Positions 1 to 8,020 of a stretch of 37,395 nt of DNA are shown piece by piece. The position numbers were made by a program, and so were the translations under genes. Origin of the DNA: an uncultured Clostridia bacterium (GTDB taxonomy: Bacteria; Bacillota; Clostridia; Oscillospirales; Oscillospiraceae); assembly GCA_946542465.1 (NCBI GenBank), contig CAMNKQ010000004.1, positions 1 to 37,395 on the forward strand, written 5' to 3'. The notes below the pieces were generated by a model. It made no database searches and was not told where the DNA came from. It saw nothing but the letters and a program-made list of their open reading frames with translations. Within the stretch, counting starts at the first letter, position 1, and the number at the start of each line of letters is the position of its first letter.

Positions 1-5
1 TATAT

Positions 6-80
6 GGCGCCATAGCCAAGTGGTAAGGCAGCGGACTGCAAATCCGCGATTCCCCAGTTCAAGTCTGGGTGGCGCCTCCA
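6..80 (+). tRNA. tRNA-Cys (anticodon GCA)
   Basis: A full cloverleaf can be drawn. The 7-bp acceptor stem pairs 6-12 with 70-76, and the anticodon stem pairs 31-35 with 43-47. The anticodon GCA is at 38-40, a TTC T-loop motif is present, the discriminator base is T77 and CCA is encoded at 78-80. A U discriminator with a GCA anticodon fits tRNA-Cys. The promoter would lie before the window. Confidence 0.97.
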
Positions 81-82
81 GC

Positions 83-119
83 AAAAACGCGTGATTTGTT
101 TATCAAATCACGCGTTTTT
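83..119 (+). terminator. Bidirectional intrinsic terminator after tRNA-Cys
   Basis: A perfect 15-bp inverted repeat (83-97 with 105-119) has a 7-nt loop. It starts with five A and ends with five T, so it can act in both directions. It follows the encoded CCA by two bases. Confidence 0.85.
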
Positions 120-120
120 G

Positions 121-295
121 AATGATGTTTGCCTTTGAGGCCAATGATGCCGCCCTTGGCAATGATGCGTGCTTCGCACATGATGTTTCCTGCGGAATGT
201 GTGGAGCAAACATCACATCCTTGTGAGCGAAGCGAACAACATCATTTACGAGCTTTGCGAGAAAACATCATTTGCCGCCATCGGCGGCATCATCC
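121..295. repeat. Array of inverted AATGATG / CATCATT motifs
   Basis: The left half carries AATGATG-type motifs at about 121, 143, 161 and 179. The right half carries their complements (CATCAC or CATCATT) at about 211, 240, 266 and 289. A 10-bp arm at 123-132 matches 206-215 in inverse, and a small hairpin sits around 168-178. The whole could fold into a long imperfect hairpin upstream of the four-helix-bundle gene. There is no convincing coding sequence here. A role as a mobility or regulatory end of that gene is inference. Confidence 0.6.
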
Positions 296-351
296 TTGAG
301 TATTTGCTGTTTATTATTACACGATGTGAAACGAAATCAGGGGTAAGGTGT

Positions 352-711
352 ATGAAAGAGAACAAACTCGCCGATATGTCCATGTCTTTTTCTGTTCAGA
401 TCATCGATCTTGTAAAAGAACTCAAATCCAAACATGAAACGATAATCTCCAATCAAATCGGCAGAAGCGGTACCTCTATCGGAGCTAACATATATGAGGC
501 TAACTATGCCCAAGGGCCAAGAGATTTTATCTCCAAGCTTGAAATCGCACTGAAAGAAGCTAGCGAAACAGGCTATTGGCTCGATCTTCTGTACCGGACA
601 CACTACATTGACGAGACGAAATATCAATCGCTGAACCGCCTGTGCACTTCCATTCGAGTCATGCTGATTTCCTCTTGTCGAACAGTAAAAAAGAACCATC
701 CGGCAGATTGA
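352..711 (+). CDS. Four-helix-bundle protein (23S rRNA intervening-sequence / Avd-like family)
   Basis: This 119-residue protein matches the four-helix-bundle family first described from intervening sequences in 23S rRNA genes. Recognisable features are the N-terminal helix with FSVQIIDLVKEL, the QIGRSGTSIGANIYEA segment, KLEIALKEASETGYWLDLL, and the C-terminal TSIRVMLISSCRT. The start at 352 fits the family's usual MKEN-type start and is preceded by AAGGTG. An in-frame extension back to 199 crosses the inverted motif array and is not used. Related proteins include the Avd accessory protein of diversity-generating retroelements, but no reverse transcriptase or variable repeat is present here. 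The gene stands alone between a tRNA and a transporter. Its function is unknown. Confidence 0.85.
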   Translation: MKENKLADMSMSFSVQIIDLVKELKSKHETIISNQIGRSGTSIGANIYEANYAQGPRDFISKLEIALKEASETGYWLDLLYRTHYIDETKYQSLNRLCTSIRVMLISSCRTVKKNHPAD

Positions 712-750
712 GCATTGTCAGTTTACCTTGAACTATCCCTCGCAATGGCC

Positions 751-781
751 CGCTGCAAGTAATACGCTTGCAGCGATTTTT
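751..781 (+). terminator. Intrinsic terminator of the four-helix-bundle gene
   Basis: A perfect 9-bp stem (751-759 with 767-775) has a 7-nt loop and is followed by five T at 777-781. It lies 40 bases after the stop codon and just before the ribosome-binding site of the next gene. Confidence 0.85.
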
Positions 782-800
782 CATAAAAGGACGTGATTCC

Positions 801-1697
801 ATGAAAAAAACACACATCGGCCCTGTGCTGATCCTGCTGGCCGGATGCTTCTGGGGCAGCATGGGGCTCTTTGTCCGGACGCTGCAGGGCCGCGGTTTCG
901 GCCCGATGCCCATCACCTCCATCCGTCTGGTGCTGGCCGGACTCTTTTTCGCGCTGCTCCTGCTGCTGAAGGATCCCAAGGGCTTTCGCCTGCGGGCGCG
1001 GGATATCCCGCTTTTTCTCGGCCTGGGCCTGGGCAGCATTCTCTTCTTTACCCTCTGCTATTTCTCCGCCATCACTCTGCTGCCCCTCTCCACAGCGGCC
1101 ATCCTTCTCTACACCTCGCCCATCTGGGTCACGCTGCTCTCGGCGCTGGTGTTCAAGGAGAGGCTGACCGGGCGAAAGCTCCTGGCCCTGGCGCTGGCCT
1201 TCGGCGGCTGCGCGCTGGTCTCCGGTCTCTCCGGCGGCGGCATCAGTACCCTCGGATTGCTGCTTGGTCTGGGCTCCGGTCTGGGCTACGGGCTTTACAG
1301 CATTCTCGGCACCGTCGCGCTGCGGCGCTATTCTCCGCTGACCGTCACCACCTATACCTTTCTGATCGCCGGGCTGGGTTCCTGTTTTGTCTGCCCGCCG
1401 GGGGAGACCCTGGCCGCGTTTCAAGCCGCGCCGGGCTCTCACGGCCTGCTGGCCCTGGGGCTCGCCGCCATGGCGCTGATCACCGCGGTGATCCCCTTCC
1501 TGTCCTATACCCGGGGTCTGCAGAGCGTCCCCGCCGGCAAGGCCGCGATCCTCGCCACGGTAGAGCCTCTGGTGGCCGCGCTCTTCGGGGCGCTGGTCTT
1601 CCATGAGGCGCTCACGCCCCTCTCCTGCCTCGGCATCCTGCTGATCCTCGCGGCGGTGGTTTTGCTGAACCGGCCGGGCAAAAAGGAAAAGGCCTGA
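801..1697 (+). CDS. EamA/DMT-family membrane transporter
   Basis: A 298-residue, very hydrophobic protein made of two repeated EamA units of about five membrane helices each, the usual length and layout of drug/metabolite transporters. The first unit starts with LLAGCFWGSMGLFVR and contains TAAILLYTSPIWVTLLSALVFKE. The second ends with ATVEPLVAALFGALVFHEALTPL, the typical C-terminal signature. The chosen ATG has AAAGGA 9 bases upstream. An in-frame ATG at 768 is rejected because it lies within the preceding terminator. It probably moves a small metabolite across the cytoplasmic membrane, but the substrate cannot be read from the sequence. It is flanked by terminators and looks monocistronic. 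Confidence 0.92.
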   Translation: MKKTHIGPVLILLAGCFWGSMGLFVRTLQGRGFGPMPITSIRLVLAGLFFALLLLLKDPKGFRLRARDIPLFLGLGLGSILFFTLCYFSAITLLPLSTAAILLYTSPIWVTLLSALVFKERLTGRKLLALALAFGGCALVSGLSGGGISTLGLLLGLGSGLGYGLYSILGTVALRRYSPLTVTTYTFLIAGLGSCFVCPPGETLAAFQAAPGSHGLLALGLAAMALITAVIPFLSYTRGLQSVPAGKAAILATVEPLVAALFGALVFHEALTPLSCLGILLILAAVVLLNRPGKKEKA

Positions 1698-1752
1698 GCC
1701 TTGGCGTCCAGGTTTTTCCAGTATAAAGCCCGCTTTCTTAAGATATCTTCAC

Positions 1753-1781
1753 TTTTATTTTGGGCCACGTTGTTGTATAAT
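1753..1781 (+). promoter_or_regulatory. Putative promoter of the sortase gene
   Basis: A perfect TATAAT lies at 1776-1781, 33 bases before the sortase start. The hexamer 17 bases upstream (TTTTAT) is a poor -35 match. Confidence 0.4.
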
Positions 1782-1814
1782 GGCCTCAGTCAGAAAAAGG
1801 AGCGCGTAAAGCGA

Positions 1815-2657
1815 ATGAAGAAGCCAGTCAAAATTCTCTTGTTTGTCCTGTGCGCCGTCTTTGCCGGCGTATTCCTCTTCAGCGGATGGAAGCTGTTCAC
1901 CATGTGGAAGGGCTATCACGATTCCCGCCAGCAGTATGACAGCCTGACCGACCGCTACACCTCCGCGGCCACCCCGGCCCCGACGGCCGAGGCCTTTGCC
2001 GCGCCGGATCCGGCGGCCGCCACGCCCGCGCCGCAGGCGGCGGAGGTCTCCCCGATCTATGTGGACTTCAACCAGCTCCAGTCCGAAAACCCCGATGTGG
2101 TGGGCTGGATCTACTCCGAGAACACCAAGATCAACTACCCCATCGTGCAGGATCACAACAACGACAACTACTATTATCTGCACCGTGACATTCACGGCGA
2201 CTACTCCGGCAACGGCATTCCCTTTATGGACGTCAAATGTGCCCGGGACTTTTCCAGCTACAACACCATCGTCTACGGCCACCACATGAACGACGGCTCC
2301 ATGTTCGCCTCCATCAGTGACTACCGCACCGAGGGCTATTATGCCGAGCATCCCACCCTGTACCTGAACACCCCCGGGCAGGATTACCGGATCGACGTCT
2401 TCGCCGGCTATGTGACCGACGCCGACTCCAACACCTACATCATTTCCTTCCCGGACACCTCCAGCTTCCAGCTCTACTGCCAGGACATGAAGGCCCAGTC
2501 CGATTTTGCAAGCGATGTGGTGATCGAACCGGGCGACCGGATCATCACCCTCTCCACCTGTTCGTATGAATACTACGACGCCCGCTACGTGATCCAGGGC
2601 AAGCTGGTTCCGCTGGGCGTTGAGACCGGCGAGACCACCGTCTCCGCGGTCGGCTGA
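1815..2657 (+). CDS. srtB: Class B sortase
   Basis: A 280-residue membrane-anchored transpeptidase. Residues 5-25 form an N-terminal membrane segment, followed by an Ala/Pro-rich linker (about 50-78) and the sortase fold. Expected catalytic residues are His156 in YGHHM, Cys249 in TLSTC and Arg257 in DARYV. The long stretch between His and Cys and the NYYYLHRDIHGDYSGNG segment fit class B. Sortases cut a sorting signal at the Thr-Gly bond and attach the protein to peptidoglycan. The next gene, 35 bases downstream, encodes a very large protein ending in SPKTG. Clostridioides difficile SrtB is known to use (S/P)PxTG signals, so the pair is probably enzyme and dedicated substrate. The start has an AGGAG site about 12 bases upstream. 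An in-frame start at 1701 would bury the membrane segment and is rejected. Confidence 0.93.
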   Translation: MKKPVKILLFVLCAVFAGVFLFSGWKLFTMWKGYHDSRQQYDSLTDRYTSAATPAPTAEAFAAPDPAAATPAPQAAEVSPIYVDFNQLQSENPDVVGWIYSENTKINYPIVQDHNNDNYYYLHRDIHGDYSGNGIPFMDVKCARDFSSYNTIVYGHHMNDGSMFASISDYRTEGYYAEHPTLYLNTPGQDYRIDVFAGYVTDADSNTYIISFPDTSSFQLYCQDMKAQSDFASDVVIEPGDRIITLSTCSYEYYDARYVIQGKLVPLGVETGETTVSAVG

Positions 2658-2692
2658 TTTCCCCTGTATATTTTATAGTTGAGGTGATTTTG

Positions 2693-5600
2693 ATGAAACT
2701 GAAAGGAAAAGCTCTCCTGAGCCTGCTTATGGTACTGACTCTCGTGATGCAGCTCTTCTCCGTCTCCGCCTTCGCGGAGGGGCAGATCAACGGCAGCGAG
2801 CCGCTGGTCTACGCCATTTACGCCAAGGATGAGAGCGGCGCCGTCGCTCAGATCCCGGCGGAGAACGAATATGTGCTGGAGAACAAGAGCTACAGCATCA
2901 CCGTGGGCGAGAAACAGCTCAGCCGCTCCTCCAATGACGTGAGCATGAGCGATCTGATGAACAGTGATCTGTGCATCACGCCCCCCGACGGCTGGTACGT
3001 GGCCAAGGCCTGGCTCTACGGCGACAGCTTCGACGACAGCGTCGCGCTGCCCCTGACCGCCGCCAACCCCAACAGCACGCCCGCCACCGCCGTCACCCTG
3101 AACCGCAACGACTGCATCGCCTACGTGCAGGACGGCTGGAACAACATTTTTGACGATTCCCTCGTCGGCTCCTTCGGCGGCATGTACACCCTCGGCGTGT
3201 ACTTTGAGCCGCTGGATGAGAACAATGTCACCGGCGGTTCCCACGCGGCCGGCGAGACCATCACCACCGAATACGGCGATCCCGCCCAGGGCTTTGCCGG
3301 CTGGGATCTCTACTATCCCATCAACGGCTCCCATGTCCTGCTGGACAGCTACGAGACCGTCACCCCCTACGCCAGCTTTGAGCTCAATGCCGTGTACGCC
3401 CCGATCTTCTCCGTGAAGGTACAGGATCTGACCCTCGCCGAGGGCACCTCTCTGAGCGACGCCTATGCCATGCTCCAGGTGGAGACCCTGAACGCCGTGC
3501 CCGGCTACAGCCTGGCTGACACCCAGATGAGCATTGAGGGCGCCCCTGATCCCCTGGCCGCCGGCCAGTATACGCTGATCGTCTCCGGCCGTCTCGTGGC
3601 CGACAACGGCAAGGCCGTCCAGCCCCGCGACGTCATGCTCAGCACCCAGGCCGGCACTCTGACCGTCGAGGCCGCGGCTGTGCCCGCGGAACCCGCGCAG
3701 GAAGAGATCGTGATCGATGATCAGTCCGCGTACGTTCCCGAGTCCGTTCCCGTCTATGTCCCTGTGGCGCGCAGCATCAGCGTCTCCGGCAGCCCCTACA
3801 CCCAGAACACCGCAGACGGCGTCAGCCTCTATCTGGACGACGGCACCGCGGACTTCAGTTATGACCTGACGGTGGACAGCATCTCCGTCGACCCCGGCTG
3901 CTACACCGTGTATGAGGACAATGTGTCCCTGGCCAACTGGTATCTGGACGACCTCAACGAGGGCGACCACAGCGTTCACCTGAACTTCTCCAACGGCGAT
4001 TACGCCGATGCCACCTTCTCCGTGGCCGCGCCCGCGCCCGTCGTCTATACTCCCACCGTGACCGGCAGCCCCTGGACGCGCGGCAGCGCCGAGGGCGTCA
4101 GCTTCGACTTTGGCGACGACATCTATGAGTTCACCGCTCTGAGCCTTGGCGACAGCCCGGTGGACGCCGCCAACTACAGCATCGATAACGGCGCCGTCGT
4201 TCTGAACGCCGCCTATCTGAACACTCTCGCCGCCGGCGAGTACGGCGTCCACTTCGATTTCAGCGACGGCTACGCCGATGGCAGCTTCGCCGTGCAGGAG
4301 CCCGCGCCTGTCGAGCCCGTGGTCTACACGGTCAGCGTGACCGGCAGCCCCTGGGTCCGCAACAGCACGGAGGGTCTCCGCCTCAACCTGGACCGGGAGA
4401 TCGGCCAGTTCACCGCCCTGAGCATCGACGGCAGCCCCCTGGATCCCGCCTACTACTATGTGGACAGCTCTCTGGACAACGCCTTTATGGTGGCGCCCGA
4501 TTATCTGAACACCCTGTCCGCCGAGACGCACAGCATCCGCTTTGATTTCACCGACGGCTATGGCGAAGCCAGCTTTGTCGTGGAGGAGCCGGCCCCGCCC
4601 GAGCCTGTGGTCTACGCGATCATCGGAGCTGACCAGAGCCCCTGGATGATCGGCAGCAGCGAGGGCTTCCACTTCCAGTTCGATAAGGAGCTCGGTTCTC
4701 TGACCGGCGTCACCGCCGATGGCAGCGCCCTCTCCGCCGACAGCTTCAGCGCCTCCGGCACCATCGTCACCCTGACGCCCGCCGCTCTGAGCTCTCTGGG
4801 CGTCGGCACCCACAGCATCGACTTCCTCTTCTCTGACGGTCATACCAGCGCCCCGGGCAGCCTCAGCATCGAGCAGACTGTGGTCGACTACAGTCTGACG
4901 GTCTCCGGCTCTCCCTGGGCCAAGAACAGCAGCGAGGGCATCACGCTGACGGTTTCCGGCGCGGATATGAGCCAGCTTCTGTCCGTTGAGGTGGACAATG
5001 CCGCGATCTCCTCCGAGAACTACAGCATCGGCACGGATATCGTTCTGAGCAGCGCGTATCTGCAGCAGCTCGCCTCCCAGGATCACAGCGTCAAGGTCGT
5101 GTTCTCCAACGGCTCGGCCAGCGGCAGCTTTACCGTCGCCGACCCTGTCTATTACCACTATGGGATCAAGTCCGTCTCCGGTTCTCCCTGGACCAAGAAC
5201 AGCGACGCGACTGTCCGCATCGCCATTGACGCCGACATGAGCAAGCTTGAAAGCGTCGAGATCGACGGCAGCGCCGCCGACTACACGCTGGACGGCGACG
5301 CGGTGGTGCTCTCCGCCTCCCTGCTCCAGAACCTGAGCTCCGCCACCCACAAGTTTGTCGCGAAGTTCAGCGACGGCGAGGCCGAGACCTCCATCGAGAT
5401 CAACGATCCCAACCCCATCGAATACACCCTCACCGTGAGCGCCAGCCCCTGGAAGAAGGGCACCGGCATCGGCCTGGACTTCACCGGCAACGCGGACATG
5501 AGCAAGCTCACCTCCGTGGCGGTGGACGGCGCCCCCATTGCCAACGGCTATGGCGCCACCGGCGGCACCCTCTCCCTGACCTCCACCTATCTGGAGACCC

Positions 5601-7339
5601 TCAGCGTCGGCAACCACAGCCTGAAGCTGAACTTTAGCGATGGCTTTGCCAACGCCGCCTTCACCGTGGCCAAGGCCGATCCCATCGAGTATAAGATCAT
5701 CGCCGTGAACACCAGCCCCTGGGTCAAGGCCAGCCCCGCCGGCATCAGCTTCAAGATCGACGCCGACGCCGTGAAGTTCAGCTATGAGGTGTTCGTGGAC
5801 AACAACAAGATCCCCGGCGCCGCTTTCTCCACCACGGCCGACCGCACCACCGTCACCATCAGCGCCAGCTATCTGGAGAGTCTGAGCGTCGGCAAGCATG
5901 AGATCAGCTTCAACTTCAACGACGGCTTTGCCAAGGGCAGCTTCAGCATCGAAGCCCCGGCGGTGACGCCTCCTCCCTCGCCCAGTCCCTCCCCCATCTC
6001 CTACGGTTTCCTGGAGGGCACCAGCACCCGCTATATCCGCGGCTCGGCGGATGGCATGACCCTGAAGGTCAACGCCGATATCAGCAAGTTCAGCTTCCTC
6101 GTGCAGATCGACGGCAACCAGATCAGCGCGGCCAACTACTCCGTGACCTCCGGCAGCACCGTCGTCACCCTGGCGAGCGCCTACCTGAACACGCTGGCCG
6201 TCGGCAGCCACACCATCGTCATCAACTTCAGCGACGGCGCCGCCACCGCCCTCTTCACCGTGGAGGAGGCCGCGCCCGAGACCACGCCCATCCCCTTGCG
6301 CATCACCGGCCGGAACGTCAGCAAGACCTATGACGGCGCCGCCTACAACCTGGCCAACTACGGCGCCAACAACCAGGGTGTTACCGCCACCTTCCATCTG
6401 GTGCAGAACGGCCAGTGGGTCAACCAGGCCGTGAACATCGGCAGCTACGACATCTATCTGGACTCCGTTCAGGCCGCCGACACTTCCCGGACCTATAAGG
6501 TCGTGGTCTACGACGCCAACGGCAACCTGGTCTCCAACGACTTCAAGAACAACTCCGTCAAGGTCGGCACCCTGTCCATCACGGGCACCCGCGCCGTGGT
6601 CGTCACGGTGAAGGATCAGTCCTGGACCTACGACGGCCAGGCACACCAGCTCGACCCGAGCGCCTACACCGTGGAGGGTCTGGACCCCGGCGACAGCCTC
6701 AACATCAAGCTCACCGCGCTGGACGCCAACGGCCGCACCGTCGGCAGCATCATCAACGCCGGCAGCTATAACATCAAGGCTGAGTACACCGGCGGCGCCA
6801 ACGCCAGCAAATACAGCGTGACCATCGGCAACATGGGCAAGCTGACCGTCAGTCCCTTCAAGCTGACCCTGACCGCCGAATCCGCCTCCAAGGCCTATGA
6901 CGGCACCGTGCTGCGCAACAGCAACGTGAAGGCCACCGGCCTTGTCAGCGGCCACAAGTTCCGCTCGGGCGACGGCGTGAAGTTCTCCGTCTACGACGCC
7001 AAGGGCAACCTGATCAAGAACGGCCCCGTGGAGGTCGGCACCTACTCCAAGAAGGTCACCGAGGTCCACATCGTCGACGCCAACAACAGCGAGGTCACCT
7101 CCAACTACGACATCACCCGCGTGGACGGCACCCTGACCATCATCGCCAGCGGCAACAACAGCCCCAAGACCGGCGACCAGAACAACCTCACCCTCTGGAT
7201 CGTCCTGCTGCTGATCTCCGCTCTGGCCGTGGCCGCCGTGCTGATCACCCTGCGCCTGCGCAGCAAGAAGCTGCGGGCCGCCCGTGACAAAGCCGGCGAA
7301 GCCCCCAGCGAGCAGACCCGCCGGGTGAAGCGGCAGTAA
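2693..7339 (+). CDS. Giant sortase-anchored surface protein with nine X2-like repeats
   Basis: A 1548-residue cell-wall protein. It has a Sec signal peptide (residues 1-31, ending SVSAFA), a unique N-terminal region to about residue 355, then nine repeats of roughly 85-95 residues to about 1199. Each repeat begins near SPW and ends with a motif like YLNTLSAGxHSxxxxFSDG, resembling the CBM_X2 / X2-like Ig fold. Three MBG-type domains follow, each starting near KTYDG, WTYDG or KAYDG. The C-terminus has SPKTG (1490-1494), one membrane helix and a basic tail, which is a complete sorting signal. GAGGTG six bases before the ATG at 2693 sets the start. Repeats diverge at DNA level, so they are old. 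The likely role is adhesion or carbohydrate binding at the surface; this is inference. It is probably co-transcribed with the sortase. Confidence 0.9.
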   Translation: MKLKGKALLSLLMVLTLVMQLFSVSAFAEGQINGSEPLVYAIYAKDESGAVAQIPAENEYVLENKSYSITVGEKQLSRSSNDVSMSDLMNSDLCITPPDGWYVAKAWLYGDSFDDSVALPLTAANPNSTPATAVTLNRNDCIAYVQDGWNNIFDDSLVGSFGGMYTLGVYFEPLDENNVTGGSHAAGETITTEYGDPAQGFAGWDLYYPINGSHVLLDSYETVTPYASFELNAVYAPIFSVKVQDLTLAEGTSLSDAYAMLQVETLNAVPGYSLADTQMSIEGAPDPLAAGQYTLIVSGRLVADNGKAVQPRDVMLSTQAGTLTVEAAAVPAEPAQEEIVIDDQSAYVPESVPVYVPVARSISVSGSPYTQNTADGVSLYLDDGTADFSYDLTVDSISVDPGCYTVYEDNVSLANWYLDDLNEGDHSVHLNFSNGDYADATFSVAAPAPVVYTPTVTGSPWTRGSAEGVSFDFGDDIYEFTALSLGDSPVDAANYSIDNGAVVLNAAYLNTLAAGEYGVHFDFSDGYADGSFAVQEPAPVEPVVYTVSVTGSPWVRNSTEGLRLNLDREIGQFTALSIDGSPLDPAYYYVDSSLDNAFMVAPDYLNTLSAETHSIRFDFTDGYGEASFVVEEPAPPEPVVYAIIGADQSPWMIGSSEGFHFQFDKELGSLTGVTADGSALSADSFSASGTIVTLTPAALSSLGVGTHSIDFLFSDGHTSAPGSLSIEQTVVDYSLTVSGSPWAKNSSEGITLTVSGADMSQLLSVEVDNAAISSENYSIGTDIVLSSAYLQQLASQDHSVKVVFSNGSASGSFTVADPVYYHYGIKSVSGSPWTKNSDATVRIAIDADMSKLESVEIDGSAADYTLDGDAVVLSASLLQNLSSATHKFVAKFSDGEAETSIEINDPNPIEYTLTVSASPWKKGTGIGLDFTGNADMSKLTSVAVDGAPIANGYGATGGTLSLTSTYLETLSVGNHSLKLNFSDGFANAAFTVAKADPIEYKIIAVNTSPWVKASPAGISFKIDADAVKFSYEVFVDNNKIPGAAFSTTADRTTVTISASYLESLSVGKHEISFNFNDGFAKGSFSIEAPAVTPPPSPSPSPISYGFLEGTSTRYIRGSADGMTLKVNADISKFSFLVQIDGNQISAANYSVTSGSTVVTLASAYLNTLAVGSHTIVINFSDGAATALFTVEEAAPETTPIPLRITGRNVSKTYDGAAYNLANYGANNQGVTATFHLVQNGQWVNQAVNIGSYDIYLDSVQAADTSRTYKVVVYDANGNLVSNDFKNNSVKVGTLSITGTRAVVVTVKDQSWTYDGQAHQLDPSAYTVEGLDPGDSLNIKLTALDANGRTVGSIINAGSYNIKAEYTGGANASKYSVTIGNMGKLTVSPFKLTLTAESASKAYDGTVLRNSNVKATGLVSGHKFRSGDGVKFSVYDAKGNLIKNGPVEVGTYSKKVTEVHIVDANNSEVTSNYDITRVDGTLTIIASGNNSPKTGDQNNLTLWIVLLLISALAVAAVLITLRLRSKKLRAARDKAGEAPSEQTRRVKRQ

Positions 7340-7364
7340 GAAACGCAAACACCCCATAAAAACA

Positions 7365-7407
7365 ATCCGCCCGGAACCGTTTCGGTTCCGGGCGGATCTC
7401 TTTTTTT
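7365..7407. terminator. Bidirectional terminator between convergent genes
   Basis: A perfect 15-bp stem (7365-7379 with 7383-7397) has a 3-nt loop and a run of seven T at 7401-7407. A run of five A on the left lets it also serve the minus-strand gene ending at 7415. Confidence 0.9.
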
Positions 7408-7414
7408 ATTCTTT

Positions 7415-7966
7415 TTATTCCTCGCTGGTTTTCGTCTGGAAGGGCACCAGCCCGGTTTTGCCCAGGGCCAGCATCACCGCCGGGATCAGCACCAGATGGA
7501 GGAGGATGCCCGGGATCGCCTCCAGCAGCGCTCCGGCCACGAACATCTTGAAGGTGAAGGGCGCGCCAAAGCCCAGCAGCGCGCAGCGGGCCAGGCCCCA
7601 GACCACACGCCCGGCGATCATGGCGGTGATGAGCGCGACATAGCAGGAGCGCAGGCAAAAGTAGCCCTTGCGGAAATACACCAGACCCGAGACCAGGCCG
7701 TAGGTGGCCAGCTCAAAGGCCATGGCGATGCCGTTGGGAAAGAGCACCGGCATGCCGAAGAGCGCCCCGCGCAGCAGGGGCAGCGCGAAGCCCAGGGCGA
7801 TCCCGTAGGGCCAGCCGCAGATCAGCCCGCAGAGGAAGACCGGAATGTGCATCGGGCAGAGCATGCGGCCGATCTGGGGGATCTGCCCGGTCAGGAAGGG
7901 CAGCACCAGCCCGAGGGCGAGCAGCATGGCGGTCGTGGTCAGGCGACGGGTTTTGGATTGCCTCAT
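7415..7966 (-). CDS. ECF transporter S component (substrate-binding membrane subunit)
   Basis: A 183-residue membrane protein with about six helices. The N-terminal segment KTRRLTTTAMLLALGLVLPFLTGQIPQIG resembles S components of energy-coupling factor transporters, which bind a vitamin or trace nutrient and pair with a shared T subunit and two ATPases. None of those partners is encoded nearby, as is usual for group II ECF systems. No riboswitch fits in the 54-base upstream gap, so the substrate is not indicated. AGGAGGGA lies 8 bases before the ATG. It is the last gene of a minus-strand run after the AAA+ ATPase, ending in a strong terminator. Membrane location is certain; the ECF call rests on the N-terminal motif and length. 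Confidence 0.75.
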   Translation of the reverse strand: MRQSKTRRLTTTAMLLALGLVLPFLTGQIPQIGRMLCPMHIPVFLCGLICGWPYGIALGFALPLLRGALFGMPVLFPNGIAMAFELATYGLVSGLVYFRKGYFCLRSCYVALITAMIAGRVVWGLARCALLGFGAPFTFKMFVAGALLEAIPGILLHLVLIPAVMLALGKTGLVPFQTKTSEE

Positions 7967-8020
7967 ACTTGGTTTCCCTCCTGTTTATACGATTCTTCAC
8001 TAAAACGATAAAAATCGGTA

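Noticed and set aside
199-351. N-terminal extension of the four-helix-bundle gene
   Set aside because: It runs through the inverted motif array and the family starts at the Met encoded at 352.
2585-7357. A 1590-codon open frame on the minus strand across the surface-protein gene
   Set aside because: It mirrors the plus-strand gene codon for codon and encodes a low-complexity Gly/Val/Ala/Asp-rich product with no domain. GC-rich third positions remove stops on the opposite strand. The plus frame has signal peptide, repeats and sorting signal.
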